From CAJBNH01 sp964447285 (lineage in GTDB: Bacteria; Myxococcota_A; UBA9042), in contig CAYURO010000002.1 in NCBI GenBank assembly GCA_964447285.1, positions 201,580-265,579 on the forward strand: 64,000 bases of DNA, read 5' to 3'. Made by a program: the position numbers and the translations under genes. Below, in pieces: positions 35,447 to 46,002 of this stretch (the stretch's first letter is position 1; every line of letters starts with the position of its first letter). The notes under the pieces are model-generated. The model saw only the letters and a program-made list of their open reading frames with translations. It was not told the DNA's origin and did not search any database.

Positions 35447-35485
35447 ACAGGTCCGACGAGCTGCCGACCCTCAGGGGAGCGTGTC

Positions 35486-36241
35486 ATGAAGTCCCCGCGA
35501 ACCGCCCACGAAGTCCTGCCCGCCGGCGCCGAGCGCTGCGTGTGGATGGGTGCCGGGCTCGTCGCCTACAAGCTCTGCGACCGCGGGTTTGACTGCGAGC
35601 ACTGCCCTCTCGATCTGGGGCTGCACGGCGCAACCCGCGACTCGCCGTCGCAGATCATCGCAACCAAGCGCGCCCCTTGGGGTTTCCCCGACGACCTGCA
35701 CTTCGGTCCGGGGCACCTGTGGACGCGGCCCGCGGGCGACGGACGGCTGCGGCTGGGCATCGACACGCTGGTGACTGAGCTTGCTCCCGATGTGCTGGGC
35801 GTCCACATGCTGCCGGTCGGAGCGAAGGCGCAGGCTGGCGACCCGCTGGTTCGGCTGGAAACGGCGGCCGGCGACCTGACCTTGCTGGCGCCGTGTGCCT
35901 GCATGGTCCGGATGACGAACGAGACCGTGCGGTCGCGTCCGCGCCTGTTGACCAGCGACCCGTACGGCGAAGGGTGGTTGCTCGAGGTCGCGCCGGTCGG
36001 GGCAAGTGCGGAAGAAGTGCTGCAGACCTGGTGGCCGGCGCCTGAGGCCATGCGACGCGCGCGTCTGGACCTGCAGCGATTCCAGCGGAAAGTGGCCATG
36101 GAGCTGTTGACGTCCCCCGCCGATCTAGGCGCGACGATGTGCGACGGCGGCGAGCGGGTGACGGACCTGCGGCAGATGCTGGGAGACGAACGGCACCTAC
36201 GGTTGGTCGGCGAGATCCTGGGGGCGACGTCGCCTGCGTAG
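35486..36241 (+). CDS. Soluble GcvH-like protein 3 with N-terminal Cys motif
   Basis: 251 residues, no membrane helix. The N-terminal motif C18-VWMGAGLVAYKL-C31-DRGFD-C37-EH-C40-P may bind a metal or cluster. The GcvH-like domain follows: GHLWTRPAGDGRLRLGID, LPVGAKAQAGDPLVRLET, and SDPYGEGWLLEV. The lipoyl-lysine position is Ala128 (LETAAGD aligns with VESVKA). A C-terminal extension has TMCDGGERV and a final helix like those of proteins 1 and 2. Last gene of the operon; its 3' end overlaps the convergent M23 peptidase gene by 45 bases. Confidence 0.78.
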   Translation: MKSPRTAHEVLPAGAERCVWMGAGLVAYKLCDRGFDCEHCPLDLGLHGATRDSPSQIIATKRAPWGFPDDLHFGPGHLWTRPAGDGRLRLGIDTLVTELAPDVLGVHMLPVGAKAQAGDPLVRLETAAGDLTLLAPCACMVRMTNETVRSRPRLLTSDPYGEGWLLEVAPVGASAEEVLQTWWPAPEAMRRARLDLQRFQRKVAMELLTSPADLGATMCDGGERVTDLRQMLGDERHLRLVGEILGATSPA

Positions 36242-38209
36242 CAGACCCATGCTCAAGGCCGCAATCCCCAACATCGCAAGATTACTGATGTTCGATGCGT
36301 TGCCCGCCAGCCCTGCGGCGGCCGTGCACGACGATCCCGCGCCCGCCACCGTTCCGCTCGGCGCATAGCTGAAGCCGTCCAGATTCGGCAGGTCGCCCAT
36401 CGCGGTGCCGTCTGCGGTGCCTTGGGTGTCCGCCGTACCGATCCCGCCGTCGGGAACGTCGGCCGTCGCCGTCAAGTCGGAGAACCAGCCGCCACCGTCG
36501 GTGCTGAGGTCACCACCGGCGTCTGCCTGCACCGAACCTGTGTCCAGGCCAGCCGTGTCGTCCTGTCCCGTCGCGTCGCCGGTTAGGCCATCGACGCACT
36601 GGCCGGCGATGCACCCCCCAAGGTTGGAGCAATCCTGCACCAACGCGACGGACTCGCCGCAGGCATCCAGACTCCAGATCTGCGGGCCAACACAGGTCTT
36701 TTCCGCCGATGGTTGCGCGACATGCACGCACTGGCCGCCCTGGCACGCATCGTTGGTGCACGCCTGCCCGTCATCGCAGGCCTTGGCGGCGCCCTTGCAC
36801 GCTCCGCCCTGACACGCATCGCCCTCCGTGCACGGGTCGCCGTCGTCGCAACCGCCGGACTGGTTGATCGCCACGCAGCCGCCGCCCTGACACTGGCCGC
36901 TGGCGCAGGGACCGTTCAACCCCGTGCAGTCCTTGGCTTTTCCGGAGCAGCCGCCGCCCTGGCACGCATCGTCAACCGTGCACGCGTTGCCGTCGTCACA
37001 GCCGCCGCTCACGTTCTTGTGCTCGCAGTTGCCGTTGTTGCATGAGTCGGCGGTGCACGGATTGTTGTCGTCGCAGCTGCCACACGACACGGACTTGGCC
37101 GTCACCTTTACCGCATCGACCCCGAGCCACAGCGTAGACTTGTACGCCTCGCCGGTGTTGTCGTTCAGGCGGACCCACTGGTCGCAGCTGGTGTCGAAGT
37201 CCCAAGTGCCCAGATTGACCCACTTGTCATAGTGCGGGCTCTGGTCGACCACGACCGAGTGCTCGCTGCCCTTGGCCTTGACGATGTACTTGGCTTTCTT
37301 GCTGGTCGCGTGGTTGCCAGGGACATAGACGTCGACGGAGTATTGGCCCGACTTGGCGAACGACAGCTTCCACACACCGTAGTTGTCCGGATTCGCGTCT
37401 GCGGTCGTGTAGGTCCAGAACATGTGGCCGGCCCACCCCTTGTCGGTGGCCTCGTGCCAGTAGTTTGGCGTGCCGGACTTGGAGAAACAGCTGCCCTGCT
37501 CGTCCAGCACCGTCTCGCCGCTGGAGTCGATCTTCTGGCCGCAGCACGAGCCGCCGGGGTCACCGCCGCTCAAGCTCTTGTGCGAGTTGATGAAATCCTC
37601 GGGCTTGTAGTAACCCTGCCCGTCCGGATGCGCCGCCGTGTAGCCAGGCCCCAACGTCGAGTTCTTCTTGATCTCGAAGTGCAGGTGGCACCCGGTCGAG
37701 AAGCCGGTCGTGCCGCTGGACGAGATCTTCTGGCCCTTGGTGACAGTGGCGCCTGCGCTGACCGCGAACGACGAGTTATGGCCGTACAGCGAGTACACCG
37801 TCGACCCGTCCGGCAGGTCATGGCGGATCAGCAGCGCGTTGCCCCAGCCACCCGACTGCGCCTCCGGAGTCGCCAGCACGACAGTGCCGTTTGAGACCGC
37901 GTACACGTTCTTGCCACACGGAACACCAATGTCCGTACCCGTGTGATACTTGCCGGCGATGACCGTACCGAACTCGGCGTAACCTTGAGTGATCCCATAG
38001 CCGTAGCCATTCGGATCGTCCAACGGGAACCGGAAGCCGTCCGACGTCAGGGGCGCCGTGACGGTCTCGAAGCCCTGAACGGGACCGCTGGCCGCCTCGC
38101 CGGAGCCATGACCGGATTCCACCGCGCAGCCATAGGCAACAGCGGCGGTCAGCACCAGCGCCGCACCGGCGCGCATCGAGAACCCGTGGAAGTGAAGGTC
38201 AGACGGCAT
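36197..38209 (-). CDS. M23 (LytM) peptidase with golvesin-like and Cys-rich modules, MYXO-CTERM-like tail
   Basis: 670 residues, exported (possible lipobox VAYGC, Cys28). M23 zinc peptidase domain: HTGTDIG (His89, Asp93), LYGH (His144) and HLHFEI (His175, His177). M23 enzymes cut peptidoglycan cross-bridges or secreted substrates. A golvesin C-terminal-type beta domain (about 260-370) follows, then about six CDDGNAC-like Cys repeats and an Asp/Gly-rich linker. The end, SSC followed by a ~20-residue hydrophobic stretch and RRRRR, resembles a MYXO-CTERM sorting tail, so the protein may be processed to the cell surface. Start at 38209 supported by GAGGG five bases upstream. Confidence 0.82.
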   Translation of the reverse strand: MPSDLHFHGFSMRAGAALVLTAAVAYGCAVESGHGSGEAASGPVQGFETVTAPLTSDGFRFPLDDPNGYGYGITQGYAEFGTVIAGKYHTGTDIGVPCGKNVYAVSNGTVVLATPEAQSGGWGNALLIRHDLPDGSTVYSLYGHNSSFAVSAGATVTKGQKISSSGTTGFSTGCHLHFEIKKNSTLGPGYTAAHPDGQGYYKPEDFINSHKSLSGGDPGGSCCGQKIDSSGETVLDEQGSCFSKSGTPNYWHEATDKGWAGHMFWTYTTADANPDNYGVWKLSFAKSGQYSVDVYVPGNHATSKKAKYIVKAKGSEHSVVVDQSPHYDKWVNLGTWDFDTSCDQWVRLNDNTGEAYKSTLWLGVDAVKVTAKSVSCGSCDDNNPCTADSCNNGNCEHKNVSGGCDDGNACTVDDACQGGGCSGKAKDCTGLNGPCASGQCQGGGCVAINQSGGCDDGDPCTEGDACQGGACKGAAKACDDGQACTNDACQGGQCVHVAQPSAEKTCVGPQIWSLDACGESVALVQDCSNLGGCIAGQCVDGLTGDATGQDDTAGLDTGSVQADAGGDLSTDGGGWFSDLTATADVPDGGIGTADTQGTADGTAMGDLPNLDGFSYAPSGTVAGAGSSCTAAAGLAGNASNISNLAMLGIAALSMGLLRRRRRPQDLADQP

Positions 38210-38426
38210 GACGCCCTCGAGAGTCGGCGTGGGATTGCGCCTGTCGTCCTTTGTAGGCCTCGCGTTCGCGCGGGGCAAGGTTTCGGCGGCGTCGCGACGT
38301 GCCGCAGGGGTGGACCGGGACCGGCCGCGACACGCAAACGCCCTGCCCCTCTCGCCCGATGCCCGGCGCTTATGCTAGCTTCTGGGCCACACAGTTGGGT
38401 TTCGCCACGGTCAGGAGGGTCGGTCC

Positions 38427-40223
38427 ATGAAGCTTCGGCAAGCTTGGGGTCTGGTGTGTGCGTGGATGGTCGGTGTGCTGCTGTTGGGCTCGCTGCCCGC
38501 ACTCGCCATGGTCCCAGCGACAGCGGTCATCGAGGGCACGCTGCAATCGACCGGTGGCGGTCCGGCGGCCGATGGCGACTACGCCGTGGTGTTTGCGCTG
38601 TACAAGGACCAGACGGGCGGTTCGCCGTTCTGGTCCGAGGGTCCGGTGACCGTCAAGGTCGCCAGCGGGCAGTTCACCGCCTCGATGGGCTCGGCGACGC
38701 CCCTGAAGGCCGCCGACCTGACGACCAGTGCGTGGTTGGGCATCCAGATCGGTGGGGACCCCGAGCTGCCGAGAAAGCCGGTGCATTCTGCCGTGTTCGC
38801 GTTGCGCGCGGCGGTGGCGGAGAGTCTTGCGTGCTCCGGCTGCGTCGGTGCGACCCAGCTGGATGCCGCGGCCCTGAAGGACTACCTCAAGGCCGGCGAT
38901 CTGGCGGCAGTCGCACTGTCGGGGGCGTACGCTGACCTTCAGGGTGCTCCGGACCTGTCTGCGTTCATCAAGGCAGCGAATCTGGCTGACGTGGCGACGA
39001 CGGGCGCGTATGCGGACCTGACGGGCGCTCCGGACCTGACGGCTTACGCGAAGACCGCTGGGTTGGCCAAGGTGGCGACGACCGGCAAGTACATCGATCT
39101 GGGCGAGATTCCCGCCGCGGCGCAGCTGGGCAAGTCTTGCGGGTCCAGTCTGGTGGTGGTCGGCCTCAAGGCGGACGGGTCGCTCGAGTGCGCTGCACCC
39201 GCCGCGGCCGCGACGATTCCGCCCGACGGCATCGACGAGATCTCGAACAGCCTGATCTGGAACCAGTTCACCGACGCGTTCGCCTCGACCGTGGCGATGG
39301 CGATTCCGGACAACAACCCGATCGGCGCGTACACCGAGATCGACGTGGGCGACGTGGGTCTGGCGCAAAAGCTGACGGTGTCGCTTGAGCTCGCGAACTC
39401 GGACATCTCGGGCGTGCAGGTGTGGCTGTATGACTCGGCCAACCAGGAGTACGTGCTGTACAACAAGGGTGGCAAGAAGGGCGAAGGCATCAAGACCAGC
39501 TACCCGGACCCGACCAAGACGGTCTCAGGCGACCTGACGTACTGGGTGGGCAAGAATCCCAAGGGCAAGTGGCGCCTCAAGGTCGTTGACACCGCGTTCC
39601 TGAACAACACGACCGACGGCCAGGTGGTGAAGTGGTCGGTCAACCTGCAGACCTTGTCGTCCAAAAAGATCCAGATCAAGGGCGACCTGATTGTCGACGG
39701 CACCATCACCAACGCGTCGCTGGCCGCGCAGCTGCCCGTGCCGTCCGTCTTGCAGACGCGCGTGTTCAGCGACTACACCAGCCGCGCCACTGGCAACGGT
39801 GGTGTCTACTACTTCGGCGGCAGTGAATTCGCCAACGTGATCAAGCCGCAGAAGGCCGACAGCGTCATCCTGATCTCGATCAACTACTTCGGCGAGGCGG
39901 ACAACCACGACGTCCACACCCGCCTGCAATACTCGGTCAACAGCGGTGCGTGGAACGACTTCGACGTCCCCGGATACGGCCAGCAGGGCACGCTGAAGCT
40001 CGGCAACTATCCGGACAGTGACTCCAACTCGACCCCTCACAACGTGGCGACTCAGGTGGCCAAGGCCTTCAACACCACCGGCACGGTCTCGTTCCGCATG
40101 TACCACTTCAACGGCGGCACGTTCTTCCACAACCGATCCATCAACACGTCGTACGAGTCCGGGCCGTCGACGCTGGTCCTGCAAGAGCTCAGCGCCGCCA
40201 ACTCGTCCTACGAAAAGCGCTGA
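38427..40223 (+). CDS. Exported P-domain protein with tail-fibre-like repeats
   Basis: 598 residues. Signal peptide (cleavage near ALA, residue 27), a beta-rich N-terminal domain, then short repeats of form V-AxTGAYADLTGAPDLTAY-KT that occur in myxobacterial surface proteins and phage fibres. A proprotein-convertase P-domain-like region (about 275-410) is recognised by LTVSLELANSDISGVQVWL and the closing GKWRLKVVDTA...TDGQVVKWSVNL. The C-terminal ~180 residues look like a beta-sandwich binding domain with no name I can give. No protease domain is present, so this P-domain is likely a binding module. AGGAGG lies before the ATG. Confidence 0.75.
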   Translation: MKLRQAWGLVCAWMVGVLLLGSLPALAMVPATAVIEGTLQSTGGGPAADGDYAVVFALYKDQTGGSPFWSEGPVTVKVASGQFTASMGSATPLKAADLTTSAWLGIQIGGDPELPRKPVHSAVFALRAAVAESLACSGCVGATQLDAAALKDYLKAGDLAAVALSGAYADLQGAPDLSAFIKAANLADVATTGAYADLTGAPDLTAYAKTAGLAKVATTGKYIDLGEIPAAAQLGKSCGSSLVVVGLKADGSLECAAPAAAATIPPDGIDEISNSLIWNQFTDAFASTVAMAIPDNNPIGAYTEIDVGDVGLAQKLTVSLELANSDISGVQVWLYDSANQEYVLYNKGGKKGEGIKTSYPDPTKTVSGDLTYWVGKNPKGKWRLKVVDTAFLNNTTDGQVVKWSVNLQTLSSKKIQIKGDLIVDGTITNASLAAQLPVPSVLQTRVFSDYTSRATGNGGVYYFGGSEFANVIKPQKADSVILISINYFGEADNHDVHTRLQYSVNSGAWNDFDVPGYGQQGTLKLGNYPDSDSNSTPHNVATQVAKAFNTTGTVSFRMYHFNGGTFFHNRSINTSYESGPSTLVLQELSAANSSYEKR

Positions 40224-40337
40224 TCCCGCCGACTCGGCCAGCTTGAAGCCGTGCGCCGAACCTGCGACCCTCTGCGGCGCGGGGTCGTCTTCGTCGCCTC
40301 CCCCCGGGGCGCGAGCGGTCTGCGCCGCTGGGACTTG

Positions 40338-41996
40338 ATGCGACGCGGCTTGCACGGTTGGTTCTCCTCTCTCAGCTTCCGCCTGCTGGTCCGTCTGCTC
40401 GGCACGATGGTCGTGGTGTTCGCTGTCTTTGCGTTCGTCACCTACCGCACCACGTCGGACCGCTGGACGCAGACCATCTACCGCTTCGCCACGCGCACGA
40501 GCGATCTGGTGTTGGGCGCCACCCACCAGGGCATGATGCTCAACCGCAAGGAGGACGTGCATCAGCAAATCCGCCTGATTGCGGACACCCCCGGTGTGGC
40601 CGGCATTCGCATCTACGACAAGGGCGGCAAGATCATCTTCTCGGCCAAGGACGAGGAGATTGGCGAGGAAGTCGACATGCAGGCAGAGGCTTGCGTCGCC
40701 TGCCACTCCGAGTCCGAGCCGCTGCGGTCCCTGGACACCGAGAACCGTACCCGTGTGTATCGCGGTCCCGAAGGCGAGCACCTGCTGGCCGTCATTACGC
40801 CGATCCCGAACCAGCCGCAATGCGCCAACGCGGACTGCCACGCCCACCCCAAGGACAAGAGCATCCTGGGCGTGCTGGACGTGAAGATGCAGATGGGGAT
40901 GCTGGACACCGCGCTGGAGGACACGCGACGGCAGACCACGTGGCTGACGCTGACCATGCTGCTCATCGTGGGCGTCAGCATGAGCGTGTTCGTGTACCGG
41001 GTGGTCCGCAAGCCCGTGCGCCGATTGTATGAAGGTACCCAGCGCATCGCGTCAGGCGACATGGACACGCGCATTGAGGTCAACAGCGACGATGAGGTTG
41101 GCCACCTTGCACGCGCCTTCAATCGCATGACCGGCGACCTGCAACAGGCGCAGAAGGAGCTGACCGATTGGTCGCAGAACCTGGAGCATCAGGTTGCCGA
41201 AAAGACCGCCGAGCTGAACCGGATCCAGCGTCAAATCGTGCAGATGGAGAAGATGGCCTCGCTGGGCAAGCTGTCGGCGACGGTCGCGCACGAGATCAAC
41301 AATCCGCTGGCCGGGATCCTGACCTATGCCCGGCTGGTCGAGCGGGGCCTGAGTCGCGGCACGCCTGAGGACGAGCAGCGCGCAGAGATGCAGCGCCACC
41401 TGCAAACCATCCAGCAGGAGTCGCGGCGCTGCGGCGATATCGTCAAGAATCTTCTGTTATTCGCCCGACAGAAGGCACCGCGTCTGGCCCTTGTGCACAT
41501 GGACGAGGTTCTGGAGCGAAGCATCAAGCTGGTGCGTCACCACCTGCAGATCGCCGACCACGAGTTGGTCCGCGACGAGGTGCCCCCCGACGACGAGCTG
41601 TGGTGCGACGCCGACCAGATCCAGCAGGCCACGCTGGCCTTGTTGATGAACGCCATCGAGGCGATGGGCGGCACCCCGGGAACGCTGCGGGTGCGGATTG
41701 GGACGGCCAAGGACGGGGTGACGGTCGACATTACCGACAGCGGCTGCGGCATTCCGGACGACGTGCTGCCGCACATCTTCGAGCCGTTCTTCTCGACCAA
41801 GGACAAGGAAAGTGGCGTGGGGCTTGGCCTTCCCGTGGTGTACGGCATCGTGCAACGCCACGGCGGTCAGGTCGACGTGACGACGCAAGTGGGCATGGGT
41901 ACGACATTTTCCGTGCGTTTGCCGCGGCGGCCGCCCGACTTGCTGGCAGGGGCGGAGACGCCGACGGAAACGCAAGTGGAACTCAGCGCGAAGTAG
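40338..41996 (+). CDS. Membrane histidine kinase with haem-type motifs in periplasmic sensor
   Basis: 552 residues. TM1 about 18-37, periplasmic sensor about 38-200, TM2 about 202-221, HAMP (222-276), coiled coil, HisKA with H318 in TVAHEINNP, HATPase with LLMNAIEAM, DSGCGIP and GVGLGLP. The sensor has a canonical haem c site C119-VA-C122-H123 and a second C162-ANAD-C167-H168 (CX4CH), so it probably binds one or two c-type haems and senses redox state or a haem ligand. The NtrC-type regulator begins 15 bases after its stop, so the two are a cognate pair. Start uncertain (open to 40251). Confidence 0.85.
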   Translation: MRRGLHGWFSSLSFRLLVRLLGTMVVVFAVFAFVTYRTTSDRWTQTIYRFATRTSDLVLGATHQGMMLNRKEDVHQQIRLIADTPGVAGIRIYDKGGKIIFSAKDEEIGEEVDMQAEACVACHSESEPLRSLDTENRTRVYRGPEGEHLLAVITPIPNQPQCANADCHAHPKDKSILGVLDVKMQMGMLDTALEDTRRQTTWLTLTMLLIVGVSMSVFVYRVVRKPVRRLYEGTQRIASGDMDTRIEVNSDDEVGHLARAFNRMTGDLQQAQKELTDWSQNLEHQVAEKTAELNRIQRQIVQMEKMASLGKLSATVAHEINNPLAGILTYARLVERGLSRGTPEDEQRAEMQRHLQTIQQESRRCGDIVKNLLLFARQKAPRLALVHMDEVLERSIKLVRHHLQIADHELVRDEVPPDDELWCDADQIQQATLALLMNAIEAMGGTPGTLRVRIGTAKDGVTVDITDSGCGIPDDVLPHIFEPFFSTKDKESGVGLGLPVVYGIVQRHGGQVDVTTQVGMGTTFSVRLPRRPPDLLAGAETPTETQVELSAK

Positions 41997-42011
41997 GCTC
42001 GGAGGAACGTC

Positions 42012-43376
<1,365 letters not shown>

Positions 43377-43420
43377 GAGCCAACGTTCTGGGCAACCCGA
43401 CTCCGGGCCGGTGATCCGCG

Positions 43421-43948
43421 ATGGCGACGCTGCACCTTGTACCCATCCACTTCAGCCAAGCGCTGCTGCAGCCGCTGTGCTCGCGGTTGGAGCGGTCGCT
43501 GCGGATCGAGGTGTTGGTGCGTCGCCCCGGGTTTGACCCCGAGGACACGTTCGATGCCTCGCGCGGACAGTACAACTCACGAAAACTGCTGGCTAAGCTG
43601 TTGGAAGAGCCCGTAGGTGGCGGTCGCGTGATGGGCGTCGCCGGCGTGGATCTGTTCGTGCCGGTGCTGACCTACGTGTTCGGCGAGGCCCAGCTGGACG
43701 GTCGTGCGGCGGTGGTGTCGTCGTATCGGCTGGACAACGCGATCTACGGCCTGCCGCTGGACCCCAAGCTGCTGCACGAGCGCTTGGTCAAGGAATCGGT
43801 GCACGAGATGGGCCACACCTACGGTCTGGTGCACTGCCACACCCACAAGTGCGTGATGAGAAGCTCGACCTACGTCGAAGAGATCGACTTGAAGGACGAG
43901 GGGTTCTGCCCCGATTGCCGGCAGTGGGTCGACGGACGCTCTGGCTGA
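43421..43948 (+). CDS. amzA: Archaemetzincin (zinc peptidase)
   Basis: 175 residues. Metzincin signature HEMGHTYGLVHC (His128, Glu129, His132, His138) extended by Cys139, Cys144-VM and Cys163/Cys166, the structural zinc ligands that define archaemetzincin. In the family the first zinc is catalytic and the Cys set binds a second zinc. Predicted cytoplasmic (no signal peptide). Physiological substrate unknown. Lies 44 bases after the NtrC-type gene with only a weak ribosome site, so may be read through from it. Confidence 0.88.
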   Translation: MATLHLVPIHFSQALLQPLCSRLERSLRIEVLVRRPGFDPEDTFDASRGQYNSRKLLAKLLEEPVGGGRVMGVAGVDLFVPVLTYVFGEAQLDGRAAVVSSYRLDNAIYGLPLDPKLLHERLVKESVHEMGHTYGLVHCHTHKCVMRSSTYVEEIDLKDEGFCPDCRQWVDGRSG

Positions 43949-44063
43949 CCTTCGGCTGGCCGCGGCGACTCGACATCGACGGCGGCCTGAGCCACCCTTC
44001 GCCGCCTTCCGACCGGACGCTGCACCCCTGCGTGATGCCGGTCCTGCCCGTCAGGAGCCCCCG

Positions 44064-44663
44064 ATGTCCGACCAACCGCCCCCCTACCCGGGCGTGACGT
44101 TTCACCCCAACCTCTTTCGACCCGCACGCGGCGAGCGCTGCCTGCTGGACGGCTGTCGCGGCGCCTGCTGCGTCAACGGCATCTGGGTCGACCTGTGGCA
44201 CGCCCAACGCATCCTGCAGAACGCCTTGACGATCCAGCCCTTCCTTGCCCCCGAATACCAGAATCCCGACGAGTGGTTTACGACGGACGAGCTGGAGAGC
44301 GACGACTTCCCCTCGGGGCTGGGTATCTCGACGGCGGTGGGACCCAGGCCCGGTGACCCGGCGCGCCAGGGCTGCGTGTTCCTGCGCCCCGACCACACGT
44401 GCGGGCTGCAGGTCGCCAGTGTTTCCATGGGGTTCGGCTATCCGGGTCTGAAGCCGGTGGACTGTGCGATGTACCCGCTGCTGGTGTCGGAAGGTGTGCT
44501 GCAAGGCGACGAGCAAAGCCCCGGCAATCTGGGCGGCGCCGATTGCCAGCGTGAGTGTGACGGCCCCAAGCGTCCGATGTATCAGGTCTTTCGCGAGGAA
44601 ATCGAGCTCGCCATCGGCAAGGACGGCTGGCTCGAGGTCGACAGGGCGGCGGGCGGGCGATAG
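44064..44663 (+). CDS. DUF3109-like Cys-cluster protein
   Basis: 199 residues. Seen: CLLDGCRGACCVNGIWVDL near the N-terminus, then CVFLRPDHTCGL and CAMYPLL...CQREC. This is the pattern of DUF3109, a relative of YkgJ-type proteins presumed to bind metal or an iron-sulfur cluster. No signal peptide. AGGAG eight bases upstream of the ATG. A G8 run begins seven bases after the stop. Function unknown. Confidence 0.8.
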   Translation: MSDQPPPYPGVTFHPNLFRPARGERCLLDGCRGACCVNGIWVDLWHAQRILQNALTIQPFLAPEYQNPDEWFTTDELESDDFPSGLGISTAVGPRPGDPARQGCVFLRPDHTCGLQVASVSMGFGYPGLKPVDCAMYPLLVSEGVLQGDEQSPGNLGGADCQRECDGPKRPMYQVFREEIELAIGKDGWLEVDRAAGGR

Positions 44664-44776
44664 GGGCGCGGGGGGGGAAGGGCGCTTGCGGTGCTTCCTT
44701 GACGCGAGCGCCACCCGTGCGTAGATCGCCGCAACCGTTCACCTTGCGAGTCCCCCCCTTTGCGGAGTCCCCCCCG

Positions 44777-45658
44777 ATGAAGCACCTACTGCTGAGCGCC
44801 GCGTTGTGCCTGTCTGCCATCGCCCTGACCGGTTGCGGGTCGTCGACGGAGGACGACGCTACCGATACCACTCAAGACGTCGCCGTCGAGGTGGACGCCG
44901 TCGACGCGAGCCTGGACGCCACCGAGACCGTCGAAACGCCGGACACCGTGGGCGACATCGACGACACCGTCGAGCCGCCCGATGCGCTGGACGTCACGCC
45001 CGACATCGACGACACGGTCGAACCGCCCGACGCCACCCCCGACGTCGAACCCACGGAAACCGCCGACGACGCCACCGACACGACCTCGCCCGACACCGTC
45101 GAGCCCCTGGGCAACGTGTGCATCGAGGCCGAGTCGAACAACACCCTGGCCACCGCGACCGACCTGGACCCGTACTTTGCCCTCGCGCCCGACTCGCCCA
45201 TGCAGTTGCCGGTGAAGGTCGACAACGTGCTGATATGGGGCGCCTTTGACGCGCCGTGGCTCGAGGTCAAGGGCTCGGGCGACGGCACGGTCGACTACTA
45301 CAAGTTCACCGTGCCCAAGGACTCGTACGGCGTGTTCGACGTCGACCAGACCGCTGTGAACGGCACGGACCTGTCGATGTCGCTGTGGGACGCGCAGGGC
45401 ACGGCCTTGGGCGGCAACGATACGCTCGCCGCGATGTCGTGGTACTTCGGCCCCGACAAGGGCAGCGAAGGCGACAACGACAAGGACCCCTACATCGGCT
45501 GGCAGTTCGGCGGCGCCGGCACGTACTACCTGGGTGTCGCGGCGACCGGCGCGCAGCCCGTGAAGGGTGGCTTCCCCGTGGCCAGCCCGCCTGTGCCTGC
45601 GGGCGCGACCTACCGGCTGTTCGTCGCCGTCAAGGGCCATCCGGTGGCGGGACAGTAG
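44777..45658 (+). CDS. Lipoprotein with Asp/Thr-rich linker and PPC-type domain
   Basis: 293 residues. Signal peptide ending in lipobox LTGC, then about 90 residues rich in Asp/Thr/Val/Glu including a near-tandem DIDDTVEPPDA repeat (48-base period at DNA level), then a PPC-like beta domain: ESNNTLATATDL, VDYYKFTVP, GTYYLGVAA. PPC domains are common C-terminal modules of secreted peptidases and act in folding, secretion or binding. Start at 44777 follows C7 tracts, so the leader lacks a strong Shine-Dalgarno. The overlong upstream frame was rejected. Confidence 0.78.
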   Translation: MKHLLLSAALCLSAIALTGCGSSTEDDATDTTQDVAVEVDAVDASLDATETVETPDTVGDIDDTVEPPDALDVTPDIDDTVEPPDATPDVEPTETADDATDTTSPDTVEPLGNVCIEAESNNTLATATDLDPYFALAPDSPMQLPVKVDNVLIWGAFDAPWLEVKGSGDGTVDYYKFTVPKDSYGVFDVDQTAVNGTDLSMSLWDAQGTALGGNDTLAAMSWYFGPDKGSEGDNDKDPYIGWQFGGAGTYYLGVAATGAQPVKGGFPVASPPVPAGATYRLFVAVKGHPVAGQ

Positions 45659-45742
45659 CGCGAACCCCGCGCGGCGACTGGCGAAAAGTTGGCCTGGTCG
45701 GAGGCGCGGACAGGGTAGTGGCGAGCACGCCTGCCCGACAGA

Positions 45743-45770
45743 CGCCCCCGGACTGAAGTCCGTGGGCTAC
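45743..45770 (-). repeat. REP-like hairpin, copy 1
   Basis: 28-base element, here with the GTAG end at its right (reads CTAC on plus). It can fold as CGGAC-TGAA-GTCCG extended by C/G pairs. The GTAG plus hairpin layout matches REP elements mobilised by RAYT transposases; no transposase gene is seen in the window. Confidence 0.65.
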
Positions 45771-45974
45771 CGTTCAAGAAGTCCCTGCCGGGACTGGACC
45801 CAGCGCCAGGATCCCCGCATCCGGGCCCAAGACCGGCCGGAGCGAGCGAGGGTGATGGCGAGGTCAAGCGCAGACGGCGAGGGCCAGGCGACGCTCGGCT
45901 CAGACTGTTTCGCTGGCCCACGCATCACGCCCCTCCCCCAGTCTGCGAAGTCATCGACGCAGACTTCTCGACAG

Positions 45975-46002
45975 GTAGCCCACGGCCTTCAGTCCGGGGG
46001 CG
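45975..46002 (+). repeat. REP-like hairpin, copy 2 (inverted)
   Basis: Same 28-base element in opposite orientation, beginning GTAG at 45975. One base change from copy 1 breaks one stem pair. The two together form a bacterial interspersed mosaic-like inverted pair. Confidence 0.65.

Noticed and set aside
38427..40223. Phage tail fibre gene / prophage
   Set aside because: Only the short repeats resemble fibres; it has a signal peptide and P-domain and no phage genes are near.
45771..45974. A transposon between the inverted 28-base repeats
   Set aside because: About 200 bases with no open frame; the ends fit REP hairpins, not IS termini.
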